Origin: Rhizonema sp. PD37
GTDB lineage: Bacteria > Cyanobacteriota > Cyanobacteriia > Cyanobacteriales > Nostocaceae
NCBI GenBank assembly: GCA_029379215.1
Contig: JAQYWO010000048.1
Span: 1-38,506, forward strand
Reading direction: 5' to 3'
Length of the DNA stretch: 38,506 nt
In this document: positions 25,367-33,214 of the stretch, in pieces
Numbering within the stretch: the first letter of the stretch is position 1
Layout: every line of letters starts with the position of its first letter
Made by a program: the position numbers and the translations under genes
Notes under the pieces: model-generated
The model's input: only the letters and a program-made list of their open reading frames with translations
Databases searched by the model: none
Told to the model about the DNA's origin: nothing

Positions 25367-25673
25367 CTACTTATAACGCATCGCTGATAACATATTCTCA
25401 GCAAAAGTATGTTCTTGACGCGAACGTACAGTTGTATAACGTGCTGCCAACAGAATATCTACCGGGACAGCCGATTCAGTAGCCGCGATAATTGTCCAGC
25501 GCCCTTTCCCGGAATCCTCAACAAAGCCTGTATATTCGGATAGGGTAGGATTCTCAGCTAAAGCCATTACTATTAAATCCACCAACCGCGAACAGATAAC
25601 GCTGTCCGTCTCGCATTAGCCGTCGGACAATGTTTGCACCCGTATGTCCTAAACCAATCATCCCCAATTGCTC
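25367..25673 (-). pseudogene. gnd: 6-phosphogluconate dehydrogenase remnant (internal deletion)
   Basis: Two pieces of a decarboxylating 6-phosphogluconate dehydrogenase of the short (YqeC/GndA-like) kind are joined. The N-terminal piece reads [20 protein letters not shown], the NADP-binding start of the enzyme, and then loses similarity. The C-terminal piece, in another frame, begins near 25585 and reads [52 protein letters not shown]. About 200 central residues, including the substrate lysine, are gone and a frameshift lies at the junction. It cannot encode a working enzyme. Its position before zwf matches the usual gnd-zwf order in such cassettes. Confidence 0.88.
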
Positions 25674-25739
25674 TTTTCCTCACATCTTCTATTTATGAAA
25701 CGCCATCTCTATAAGCATTTCCAAGTAGAAAGCGCGTCT

Positions 25740-26192
25740 TTACAAGTTTCCTCCTTTACGAACTTGAGCGCTATATCCCGCAGCTTTGAACTGCTTGAGC
25801 TTCAAGGGTAGAGGCTGATTTGCTGGTACAGAAATTCTCAATTCAAAATCGCTGACTCCTGGCGGGATTTCAGCAATTGAACCAAGGCGGGTGCGATTTT
25901 GCATGACAGAATCATTGTTAGCATCGTAGATTCGCCCAAAAATATCTGCGTCGTAGACTGTTTTGTTGGTGGGATTTTCAGCTTTACCCTTGACAATAAA
26001 GCAGCTAGCCAACATCGTCGTACCACTAGTGACAGCTCCTTTTGCTAGTTCCTGTGAACACTCATTGTAAGAAAGGTGAGATAGCTTAATTTGTGTGAGC
26101 GCGTCGGCGGGGGGAGTTAGCACCCACGACAAAACCCCGATGACGCAAGAAAAGAAAATGATCGTGAGCGATCGCAACCGCATAAAAAACAC
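25740..26192 (-). CDS. Secreted conserved cyanobacterial protein
   Basis: 150 residues. An N-terminal signal peptide is evident: positive MRLRS, a hydrophobic stretch (LTIIFFSCVIGVLSWVL) and a likely cleavage after ADA near residue 31. The mature part is a small beta-rich domain with NPTNKTVYDADIFGRIYD and a C-terminal FELRISVPANQPLPL, resembling FxLYD-type extracytoplasmic domains that describe additions to a basic transport protein fold. Two cysteines (near 44 and 63) may pair. The start could be the first Met or the Met four codons on. Function unknown. Confidence 0.75.
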   Translation of the reverse strand: MFFMRLRSLTIIFFSCVIGVLSWVLTPPADALTQIKLSHLSYNECSQELAKGAVTSGTTMLASCFIVKGKAENPTNKTVYDADIFGRIYDANNDSVMQNRTRLGSIAEIPPGVSDFELRISVPANQPLPLKLKQFKAAGYSAQVRKGGNL

Positions 26193-26319
26193 CGTAAATG
26201 AATTGAAAACATATAACTTTCGCTCCTCAGCATACCTTGAAATTAACCCTTAGGGGGGTTGAAAAGTCGTTTTTGATTTTTGTAATAATAAAATCAAACT
26301 CTCAATTGCTATATAACTT

Positions 26320-26934
26320 ATGAGTCCAGATGAGATTGAAGTAGCCCTGCAAACAGCCTTTGATCGTTGTGATGCACTGGGCTGCCCTCTCACTGATACA
26401 CAGAAAGAGGTAATACTGCAAGAGGTTCAGCAACTTATGGGATCTCGTCCTGCGGTGTCAGACACCAACAACCCTCTGGACGAACTTACCCTAGAAGAAT
26501 TACAAGCATTTTTACAGTTCGTCAAACTACACGAGGAACAAAATTACTCCTGGAAAGCACAGTTCCTGAACGACTGGTGGCATGAAAGTGACTCTGGGAC
26601 AGTACAATTTATCCGAGAGCGCTATGGTTTGCAGTGGCTGAATCGCGTTGAGCCATATCATTTTAATAAGTATTTTTTTGAATACACACCAAAGTTGAAA
26701 GTAGGCGATCGCATAGAAATTTGTAATGCTTTATGGGAGTGGGTACAAGAAAATGGTCCTTGTACCCCTGAGTGGTTTTCTTGTACTGTGATTCGAGTTA
26801 AGGAAATCAACTATGGTGATCGTGCCTCTACCAGTTGCCTGATTCGCTTCAATAACAATGCTGAATACGAAATTCCCGGCATCTACGAATGGAATAGCTA
26901 TAATTGGCGCTGGGGAATGAGTAATAACTCATAG
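26320..26934 (+). CDS. Uncharacterised cyanobacterial protein
   Basis: 204 residues that I cannot assign to a named family. The N-terminal third looks alpha-helical (DEIEVALQTAFDRC, TQKEVILQEVQQL), the middle contains WKAQFLNDWWHESDSG, and the C-terminal 70 residues (LKVGDRIEICNALWEW, STSCLIRFNNNAEYEIPG) look like a small beta-barrel of SH3 type. No signal peptide or membrane segment. The start ATG at 26320 has no clear Shine-Dalgarno sequence, which is not unusual in cyanobacteria. Stand-alone between convergent/divergent neighbours. Confidence 0.8.
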   Translation: MSPDEIEVALQTAFDRCDALGCPLTDTQKEVILQEVQQLMGSRPAVSDTNNPLDELTLEELQAFLQFVKLHEEQNYSWKAQFLNDWWHESDSGTVQFIRERYGLQWLNRVEPYHFNKYFFEYTPKLKVGDRIEICNALWEWVQENGPCTPEWFSCTVIRVKEINYGDRASTSCLIRFNNNAEYEIPGIYEWNSYNWRWGMSNNS

Positions 26935-26948
26935 AAAATTAGTTCTGT

Positions 26949-26986
26949 CTGCCTTCTGTACATCTTGGTGCTGACTGTACAGGCAG
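26949..26986. terminator. Hairpin between convergent genes
   Basis: CTGCCTTCTGTACA pairs imperfectly with TGTACAGGCAG (two unpaired bases) around a 13-base loop. It sits between the ends of the 204-residue gene and aroE and may end both transcripts. Confidence 0.5.
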
Positions 26987-27010
26987 GTTTAACTTGACTT
27001 AAACCCACTT

Positions 27011-27889
27011 CTACGCGCCTCCTAACTTTAACAGCAGTGCTTGGCGCATCACATCTACTGGAACTTGCTGTTGCAACCAGGTTTTTAATGCAACTGCACC
27101 TTGTTGGATTAACATTTCTAGTCCATCGATCGCAATGACACCCACTTGCTGTGCTTGTTGTAAAAATTTTGTTGGCTTCGGCGTGTAGATCAAATCGTAA
27201 GCGATCGCTCCGAGCGGCAGATGTGCCATTTCCTCTGCACTCAAAGGCGACACCTCAACCTGAGGATACATGCCGATGGGGGTTGTGTTGACGAGCAGGT
27301 TTGCTTGAGGAATTAATTTGGGCAGTGAATCCCATGTACGAACTTGTAAATTCACTGCTAAAGGCGAATTATCCCAACTCCTGTGAAATTGTTTTAACTT
27401 CTGCATATCTCGTCCAACAACATAAATTTCCGCAAAACCAAGTTGAGTACAACCTGCGACAACTGCCCTCGCCGCGCCACCATTGCCTAAAATCACTGCT
27501 ACTTTCTGACTCCAGTCTTGATGATGTATTTGCAAAGGGTAGAGAAACCCTTCTACATCAGTATTTGTGCCTATCCACTGCCCATGTTTACGAATCACAG
27601 TATTCACTGCTCCTACTGTTTGGGCAATGGGTTCTACTGATAACAAAGGTAATATCGCCTGTTTGTGAGGAATTGTCACATTAAAGCCGACAACCCCGAC
27701 AGCAGCGAAACCTTGAATAGCCGCCTGTAAATTTTGTGGTTCTATAGGAAACGGAACATAGACGTAATCCAGTCCCAAACTCGCTATCGCGGCATTGTGC
27801 ATGATCGGCGACAGCGAGTGTTCTACCGGATGCCCAATCACTCCTAGCAGTTTAGTTGTTCCTGTGATGAATTGTTTGTTATTGCTCAT
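27011..27889 (-). CDS. aroE: Shikimate dehydrogenase
   Basis: 292 residues, NADPH-dependent reduction of 3-dehydroshikimate to shikimate in the chorismate pathway, cytosolic. The substrate-binding SLSP is at 25-28, the catalytic lysine K76 in NVTIPHK, N97 and D111 in GTNTDVEGF, the nucleotide glycines in LGNGGAARAV near 134-143, and the C-terminal GLEMLIQQGA segment near 258. Length and motifs are normal, so this is a housekeeping gene and a core-genome anchor in an otherwise accessory window. Divergent from the alpha/beta hydrolase gene. Confidence 0.96.
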   Translation of the reverse strand: MSNNKQFITGTTKLLGVIGHPVEHSLSPIMHNAAIASLGLDYVYVPFPIEPQNLQAAIQGFAAVGVVGFNVTIPHKQAILPLLSVEPIAQTVGAVNTVIRKHGQWIGTNTDVEGFLYPLQIHHQDWSQKVAVILGNGGAARAVVAGCTQLGFAEIYVVGRDMQKLKQFHRSWDNSPLAVNLQVRTWDSLPKLIPQANLLVNTTPIGMYPQVEVSPLSAEEMAHLPLGAIAYDLIYTPKPTKFLQQAQQVGVIAIDGLEMLIQQGAVALKTWLQQQVPVDVMRQALLLKLGGA

Positions 27890-28006
27890 TAGTCAATTGA
27901 TGATTTACTGCTACAAACAATAAATGACAAAAGACAGATCACAAATGACAAATTTTGCTGAGATTTTTGTTAAGATTATTAAAGTTACTTAATATTTCGT
28001 AGGATT

Positions 28007-28957
28007 ATGCAGGCAACGACAGCCCCTTCGACAACCCCAATTCCAGGTAAATATTGGCAGTGGCGAGGGCATAGCGTTTACTACGTGAAGGCGGGACAGA
28101 AACATCCGGAACGTCCACCCTTATTATTGGTACATGGGTTTGGTGCTTCTACAGATCACTGGCGTAAGAATATCACAGGATTGTGTAACGATTTTGAAGT
28201 GTATGCGATCGACCTTTTGGGATTTGGACGCTCGGCAAAACCTAAGCTCCAGTATAGTGGAGACTTGTGGCGCGACCAACTCAACGACTTTATTACTGAA
28301 GTTATTGGTCAAAAAGCAGTTTTAGCAGGTAATTCTCTTGGTGGCTATGCCAGTTTATGTGTTGCCGCACAACGTCCCGATACGGCTGCTGGTTTAGTTT
28401 TACTTAATAGTGCTGGCCCATTTAGCGAAAACCAGCCTTCTGTTGAACCAGAGGCATTACAAAGTGAAATTCAGCCACCTTCAATCAACGAACAGTTGCA
28501 AAAACTTCTGGGAGACGTTGTCAAATGGATTTTTCAGCAATCTTGGGCACGGTTTCTTTTGTTTCAGTATATACAACAACCTTGGGTTATACGTCAAACC
28601 TTAGAGAAAGTTTATCTCGATAAGACCGCAATTACAGACCAACTCGTAGATGAAATTCACCGCCCTGCGTGCGATCCAGGTGCAATAGATGTCTTTTCCT
28701 CAGTATTTAGCACCCCCCAAGGAGAAAAAGTTGATGTGCTACTCCGGCAATTAACTTGTCCTGTTTTGCTATTGTGGGGAGAAGCCGATCCTTGGATCAA
28801 CGCTAGAGAACGTTCCCAGAAGTTTCGGCAATACTATCCTCAACTGTCAGAATACTTCCTCCCTGCAGGTCATTGTCCTCACGATGAAGCACCAGATCTA
28901 GTAAATCCACTCCTGCGTGATTGGGTGTTGTCTATAAAAAATAATCTGGAACCATGA
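28007..28957 (+). CDS. Alpha/beta hydrolase
   Basis: 316 residues of the alpha/beta hydrolase fold. The oxyanion motif LLLVHGFGAS lies near 40-49, the nucleophile elbow is GNSLGG with its serine near 109, the acid is in LLWGEADPW near 259 and the histidine in AGHCPHDE near 288. No signal peptide. A cap of helices between strands 6 and 7 (residues about 140-220) is rich in Q and W. Related cyanobacterial proteins are widespread and have no assigned substrate; esterase or haloalkane-type chemistry cannot be told apart here. Confidence 0.9.
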   Translation: MQATTAPSTTPIPGKYWQWRGHSVYYVKAGQKHPERPPLLLVHGFGASTDHWRKNITGLCNDFEVYAIDLLGFGRSAKPKLQYSGDLWRDQLNDFITEVIGQKAVLAGNSLGGYASLCVAAQRPDTAAGLVLLNSAGPFSENQPSVEPEALQSEIQPPSINEQLQKLLGDVVKWIFQQSWARFLLFQYIQQPWVIRQTLEKVYLDKTAITDQLVDEIHRPACDPGAIDVFSSVFSTPQGEKVDVLLRQLTCPVLLLWGEADPWINARERSQKFRQYYPQLSEYFLPAGHCPHDEAPDLVNPLLRDWVLSIKNNLEP

Positions 28958-29032
28958 GTTCACCCATGCTTTAGCTGGTGGATGAAATTCAACACAGCAG
29001 GTTAAAACCTGTTGTCTCTGTTCTTGGTGTAA

Positions 29033-29047
29033 GCTTCATAATGAAGC
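29033..29047. promoter_or_regulatory. Near-perfect dyad upstream of xisH
   Basis: GCTTCAT-A-ATGAAGC is a 15-base palindrome with a single central base, 165 bases before the XisH gene. A short dyad of this type suits a dimeric DNA-binding protein; no link to any regulator is shown. Confidence 0.3.
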
Positions 29048-29211
29048 ATCCATTTGGATAAATGAACTCGTTAAATAGGCTACCTTACCTTCAGTTTGAT
29101 TGGCAAGATGTAGCAAATTTTGTAACGAAGGACTTGAACAAAAGCTTCTTTCTATCATTAAGGCATTAATTCTAGGTTTCCAACAAAAGTTAAGGATGAT
29201 TTTCATCCAAA

Positions 29212-29628
29212 ATGGCTAAAGATATTTTTCATCAACAAGTTAAAACTGCCTTAATTAAAGATGGATGGATTGTCACTCACGATCCTCTAACAATTCGTAT
29301 CAGCGAATCAGTGAAATTACAAATTGATTTAGCGGCAGAAAGTGCCATAGCAGCCGAACGTAACACTGAAAAAATTGCTGTTGAAATTAAAAGCTTTATT
29401 GGAGACTCTGATATTAGCGCTTTCCATACTGCACTCGGTCAATATCTCAATTATTACCAAGCACTTGAAGAGCAAGAACCAGATCGAATTGTTTACTTGG
29501 CCGTTCCAGATGAAACTTATCAAGATTTTTTTCAGCTTCCCTTCATTCAACGCGCCCTTGGGCGATATCAAGTCAAGTTGATAGTTTACGATCCTAAACA
29601 GGAGGAAATACTGCAATGGATAATGTAG
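29212..29628 (+). CDS. xisH: XisH family protein
   Basis: 138 residues that match XisH (PF08814), first described as a factor controlling excision of the fdxN element in Anabaena heterocysts. The N-terminus MAKDIFHQQVKTALIKDGW, DLAAE, and the nuclease-like EKIAVEIKSF near 56-65, then FHTALGQYLNY are diagnostic. The fold is that of PD-(D/E)XK nucleases. The stop overlaps the xisI start by 13 bases. Many cyanobacteria carry several xisH-xisI pairs that are not near any excision element, and no recombinase gene (xisF) is in the window, so a role in fdxN excision should not be assumed. Confidence 0.95.
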   Translation: MAKDIFHQQVKTALIKDGWIVTHDPLTIRISESVKLQIDLAAESAIAAERNTEKIAVEIKSFIGDSDISAFHTALGQYLNYYQALEEQEPDRIVYLAVPDETYQDFFQLPFIQRALGRYQVKLIVYDPKQEEILQWIM

Positions 29629-29954
29629 AACGCTATCGACAATTTATCAAACTTATCTTGAGCGAACATGCCCAAATTTCAACCACTACGACTGGTGTTG
29701 TGACAGCGGAATTAATATTTGACACTGAACACGACCATTATCAGCTGGCCTATGTTGGCTGGCAAGGAGAGAAACGGGTATTTGGTCCCGTGATGCACTT
29801 TGACATTCAAGATGGCAAAATTTGGATTCAATATAATGGTACTGAAGAGTCTGTTGCTGAACGACTGGTTGAGATGGGTGTACCTACGCACGATATAGTT
29901 ATTGGATTTCATTCCTCTTTTAAGCGCCAATTTACCCGGTATGCAGTAGGTTAA
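29616..29954 (+). CDS. xisI: XisI family protein
   Basis: 112 residues, family PF08869. DNVERYRQFIKLILSEHA at the N-terminus, then ELIFDTEHDHYQLAYVGW, and KIWIQYNGTEE with the end motif VIGFHSSFKRQFTRYAVG are typical. It is always encoded after xisH with an overlap, as here, and the two probably form a complex. Biochemical activity is not established. Confidence 0.95.
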   Translation: MDNVERYRQFIKLILSEHAQISTTTTGVVTAELIFDTEHDHYQLAYVGWQGEKRVFGPVMHFDIQDGKIWIQYNGTEESVAERLVEMGVPTHDIVIGFHSSFKRQFTRYAVG

Positions 29955-30069
29955 CAGCTTGACTTACCTATCAGTATGAGACGTGCAATTTTGCATTTTA
30001 GCAGAGCCTGAAGAATGGAATTAATATAATAGATTCACTTGTTTGGCACTGATAAGGAGATTTCGATAC

Positions 30070-30264
30070 GTGAACCAATCAACATTAAATCGCAGATTGA
30101 CTCAGGCTATCGGCATATTTTTTGGTATGGCGATCGCTGTTTGGGTACTCAGAGGTTTTGAAATTCTGACTTCTCTCCCAGGAGGGATTATTTTGCTATT
30201 GTTTGCGCTCGCGATCATAACAGCAGTTATTAGTTACGTACAAAAAACTTGGTGGCGTTTATAA
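30070..30264 (+). CDS. Small two-helix membrane protein
   Basis: 64 residues from a GTG eight bases after AAGGAGAT; the frame extends nine codons upstream, but the strong ribosome binding site decides for the GTG. Two hydrophobic helices (IGIFFGMAIAVWVLRG and IILLLFALAIITAVISYV) joined by a short loop, with a basic N-terminus and a C-terminal KTWWRL. Small proteins of this shape are conserved in cyanobacteria; function unknown. Confidence 0.75.
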   Translation: MNQSTLNRRLTQAIGIFFGMAIAVWVLRGFEILTSLPGGIILLLFALAIITAVISYVQKTWWRL

Positions 30265-30418
30265 GTACGCATAAACTATAAAATTTAACACAGCCTCTGT
30301 CCAACGAGTTATGTATAAAATGTTTCTATGTTGCATCTTTAGAGTGAGGTAAGATTTATTATGAATGTATAAACTTGTGCCTATATATTAACTTGACTTG
30401 CGTAACGGAGTTTACACA

Positions 30419-31144
30419 ATGGCTGGTAAAACAGGCACGACAGATCATAAGAATGCCGCAGATGAGAGTGCTGATAGCCAAAAGCTTGATTCACTCCTTT
30501 CTACGCTTGATGGAGACTTAACTAAGATAGATACAGAGGCTGCTCTTAATTCGCTAGATGAATGGTATGGCATAGTCAACAAAGCGCACGAACCAGAAGC
30601 TAAAGAGCTTGCTAAAACCCTTAAAGAACTCAAACAACTTCTTAAGGGTGGTAAAGCGACTGGTCATGAGATTGGTGAGGTGCTGATTGAAATTGGCGAA
30701 CATACCTCACACATTGCTTCTGAGGCGGAAAAGGATTTAAAAACTCCACTGCAAAAATTGGGTAAACAACTCAAAGCTGCAGGGACTTCACTTAGTAAAG
30801 CAGAAGACAAAGAGCAGATTGAAGACATTGACTCTTTAGTAGAAACACTTGAAGGCGAGTTGACTTCAATTGATACAGATAAAGCTGTAAGTGCAATCGA
30901 TCACTGGTACACTTTACTACATAAGTCAGAAAACGAGAATTATAAAGAAATCGCCAACGAACTTAAGCAACTTAAGCAAAGCGTCAAGAGCAGCAAAGCA
31001 AAAGGCGCTGATATCGGCGAGATTCTCGTCAAGTTGGGCGAACAAACGCAAGAGGCAGCGAAAGAAGCCCCTAGAGGAATCAAAGGTCCGGTTCAAAGAC
31101 TGGGCAAGCTCCTTTGTAAGACTGGCAAGTCTTTGGAGAATTAA
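30419..31144 (+). CDS. Soluble helical protein with two internal repeats
   Basis: 241 residues from the ATG in CGGAGTTTACACAATGG. Residues 24-137 and 138-241 are an internal duplication: DSLLSTLDGDLTKIDT versus DSLVETLEGELTSIDT, then LDEWYGIV versus IDHWYTLL, IGEVLIEIGEHT versus IGEILVKLGEQT, and LQKLGKQLKAAGTSL versus VQRLGKLLCKTGKSL. Very rich in K, E, L and A, predicted almost all helical; a charged, low-cysteine protein with no signal peptide or membrane helix. I do not recognise a named family. Such proteins can be stress- or desiccation-related, but that is speculation. Good ribosome binding site, own promoter region of about 150 bases. Confidence 0.8.
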   Translation: MAGKTGTTDHKNAADESADSQKLDSLLSTLDGDLTKIDTEAALNSLDEWYGIVNKAHEPEAKELAKTLKELKQLLKGGKATGHEIGEVLIEIGEHTSHIASEAEKDLKTPLQKLGKQLKAAGTSLSKAEDKEQIEDIDSLVETLEGELTSIDTDKAVSAIDHWYTLLHKSENENYKEIANELKQLKQSVKSSKAKGADIGEILVKLGEQTQEAAKEAPRGIKGPVQRLGKLLCKTGKSLEN

Positions 31145-31607
31145 TATTTAGCCAAAATGAGCAATTAGCAATCAAGCCTGAAGCGCCATTGGGGAGTGGC
31201 GTAGGTAGTTCCGATCAAGCCTCGATTGAATCGTTACTTCTTCCTTAGCGTTCTTGCCGTTCTTGGTGAACCAGCGCGCATGAGGCGTTTTCCCGCCGTA
31301 GGCGACTGGTGTTAGCGATCTTCGCAGCGATCTTCGAGTCTTCTCCGAAGGGGAGACGCTTCTCTTCGAGACGCTTCGCGAACGCGAACGAGCGTCACCC
31401 GTTAGCGCAGCGTTAGCGAGGCACGAGCGTCGGAACGAGCGTCAGAGCGGTTTAATACACCAGCATTCACATCAATGGACCACACAGCTTGTAAGGGTAA
31501 ACATCTGTTCGCCCTTGCAAGATATATGTATCAAAAAATGCTTTGAATTAAGTATTTTTTGGGTGGTTCAGGAGCAATAGCTAATCGTATATTAGCTATT
31601 AACAGTC
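31145..31607. other. Spacer with a dense GC-rich repeat block
   Basis: 463 bases between convergent genes. The centre, 31311-31450, is built from short iterated words (see the repeat entry); the flanks are ordinary AT-rich spacer. No gene supported. Confidence 0.5.
31311..31450. repeat. Iterated short-repeat block (cyanobacterial STRR-like)
   Basis: GTTAGCG occurs three times, ACGAGCGTC three times and GAGACGCTTC twice; TCTCCGAAGGGG is also found at 36380-36391 in another spacer. Mixed direct and inverted short words of this kind are typical non-coding repeats of filamentous cyanobacteria. Confidence 0.7.
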
Positions 31608-32069
31608 TCAACCTGCATGCTTGTTCCAAGCATCCAATCTACCAAGCACTGCCATATCTTCTTCGTCCAACTCCACTGGTATACCACGGCGAATTAATTC
31701 GGCGAAGTCTTCATTGGGAACCATGATAGTCAGCATATACAAGCGAGTAGAACCTGTATTTTTAATGAAATGAGTGCCAGTGGGAGGCACTAACAAGCTA
31801 TCTCCTGCTTTTATTTGGACAATCTTACCGTCACACATTGCGATTCCTTCACCACTGAGGATGAAAAACATTTCCACTGCCCCTTGATGGCGATTGAGCG
31901 GTGTTTGACCACCAACGTCGAAAATTTCTACGCAACATGTCAATGAAGTATTGGCACTGGCAGTATCAAATATAATCGCTAAGCGATTTGTGTCATTAGG
32001 ACTAATACGATATGCTTGGTAATCTCCTGGCGATTTGATGATAGGAATTACACAACTATTTAAGTACAT
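31608..32069 (-). CDS. Cupin domain protein
   Basis: 153 residues forming one beta-barrel cupin. Metal-binding motif 1 is degenerate (GGQTPLNRHQGAVEMFFILSGEG near 54-75, given here in part: H59 and E64 are the likely ligands) and motif 2 is VPPTGTHFIKNTG near 92-104 with a histidine. A shape-conserving cupin like this may bind a small ligand or act as a dioxygenase/isomerase. It precedes, on the same strand, no other gene; the cysteine hydrolase lies 240 bases upstream in the same direction, so the two may be co-expressed. Substrate unknown; tail residues EELDEEDMAVL are acidic. Confidence 0.88.
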   Translation of the reverse strand: MYLNSCVIPIIKSPGDYQAYRISPNDTNRLAIIFDTASANTSLTCCVEIFDVGGQTPLNRHQGAVEMFFILSGEGIAMCDGKIVQIKAGDSLLVPPTGTHFIKNTGSTRLYMLTIMVPNEDFAELIRRGIPVELDEEDMAVLGRLDAWNKHAG

Positions 32070-32310
32070 TTATTTATCTCCTTTTGGTGATGTTAAAGTG
32101 ATAAAGTTAGGTTGAAGTCTCAAGGTCACAAAATTATGTTCATAACTGACTGCTAATAGCCGATATTGAATTTATTCCTATTCAAAGCAGTGTTTCTAAA
32201 AGAGAACAAAGGTCTTCTTTCGCAGGCAAAAAGCGATTTTATGACTTGGAGAGATGAAAGTGCAAATGAAAAACGAGCTTTGCAAACTAGGGCTGAATGC
32301 TTACACATCA

Positions 32311-33090
32311 CTAACAATCTAGCTCATTGAGTGCTGTTAAAACTGCTTGCGAGTCAGTGACAAAACCAAAGCACTGTTTAACGTTATACAGCGTTGCCAA
32401 CCAACAATACTCAGGGGAAGTTGTAGCAGTACAGTCTTTCACTAATACACAGTCATATCCTAAAAAGTTAGCATCTTGCAGGGTAGTCATTACGCACTGG
32501 TCAGCATTGACACCTGCAAAAAATAGTGTCGTTCTGCCCAAATTTCGCAAGATACTGTCTAAAGGCGTATCCCAGAAACCACTCATACGGTATTTATCCA
32601 CTTGAATATCGGACGGTGTCTGTTGCAGTTCCTCGACTACATCTGCTGCCCAACTACCTGCCATAAGTACCTTAGCACCATTGCTTGGTAGAGGATCGCC
32701 CAATCCCACACCCTCGCCTGTGGGGTTGTAGACGTGGAGTGACCCAGCGCTAATATTAAGTAAGTCCGGTCGATTTCCCCAATTTATCCACACCACGGGA
32801 ACACCAACATCGCGGAGTCTGGGAAGCAAGGTTTTTAAAGGTGTGATCGGCTGACGTGCTGGAGTTACATCCACGCCGATATGCGCCAACCAACCATCGG
32901 GATGGCAAAAATCGTTTTGCATATCAATAACGAGGATCGCCGCTTTTGCTAAATCAAGCCGTAAGGTTTTGGTTTCTGTTGATAATACAACAGGTTGTGG
33001 GGTTTGGGAAGGACGAGTAATGTCTGCAAGGGTTTGATTGACTGCCCAAGCATTTGGTGGAACTCCTAATTTCCGAAGAGGTAGATTCAT
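32311..33090 (-). CDS. Cysteine hydrolase of the isochorismatase fold (amidase type)
   Basis: 259 residues with the full triad: D56 in LVIDMQNDF, K166 in QVDKYRMSGFWDTPL and C199 in GVNADQCVMTT. The GVNADQCV pattern and the cis-peptide before it are those of ureidoacrylate/N-carbamoyl/biuret-type amidohydrolases, in contrast to the cysteine-free relative at 14441. A 45-residue N-terminal extension (RKLGVPPNAWAVN) is shared with cyanobacterial relatives. It is divergent from the amidohydrolase gene with a 124-base shared promoter region. A role in hydrolysing an amide or carbamoyl group released from a base is likely. Confidence 0.92.
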   Translation of the reverse strand: MNLPLRKLGVPPNAWAVNQTLADITRPSQTPQPVVLSTETKTLRLDLAKAAILVIDMQNDFCHPDGWLAHIGVDVTPARQPITPLKTLLPRLRDVGVPVVWINWGNRPDLLNISAGSLHVYNPTGEGVGLGDPLPSNGAKVLMAGSWAADVVEELQQTPSDIQVDKYRMSGFWDTPLDSILRNLGRTTLFFAGVNADQCVMTTLQDANFLGYDCVLVKDCTATTSPEYCWLATLYNVKQCFGFVTDSQAVLTALNELDC

Positions 33091-33112
33091 AAGTCAATAG
33101 GGAACTAGCTGA

Positions 33113-33149
33113 TGGTTAGTAGTATTATGTGACAATTAACAACTAACCA
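33113..33149. promoter_or_regulatory. Inverted repeat in the divergent promoter region
   Basis: TGGTTAGT and ACTAACCA lie 21 bases apart, midway between the divergent cysteine hydrolase and amidohydrolase genes. It may be an operator for both; however similar words are frequent in spacers of these organisms. Confidence 0.3.
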
Positions 33150-33214
33150 CTTACATATCATTATTGATTTTCTTTTTCTATAAAATCTTTATAAAGTTGC
33201 ATGAAATAATCTAG

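Noticed and set aside
25285..25404. Longer N-terminus for Zwf
   Set aside because: The 40 extra residues (MLRICYQRC...) are unlike any Zwf and overlap the gnd remnant spacer.
29212..29954. fdxN-type excision element
   Set aside because: XisH and XisI are present, but no XisF-type recombinase or element-end repeats are seen.
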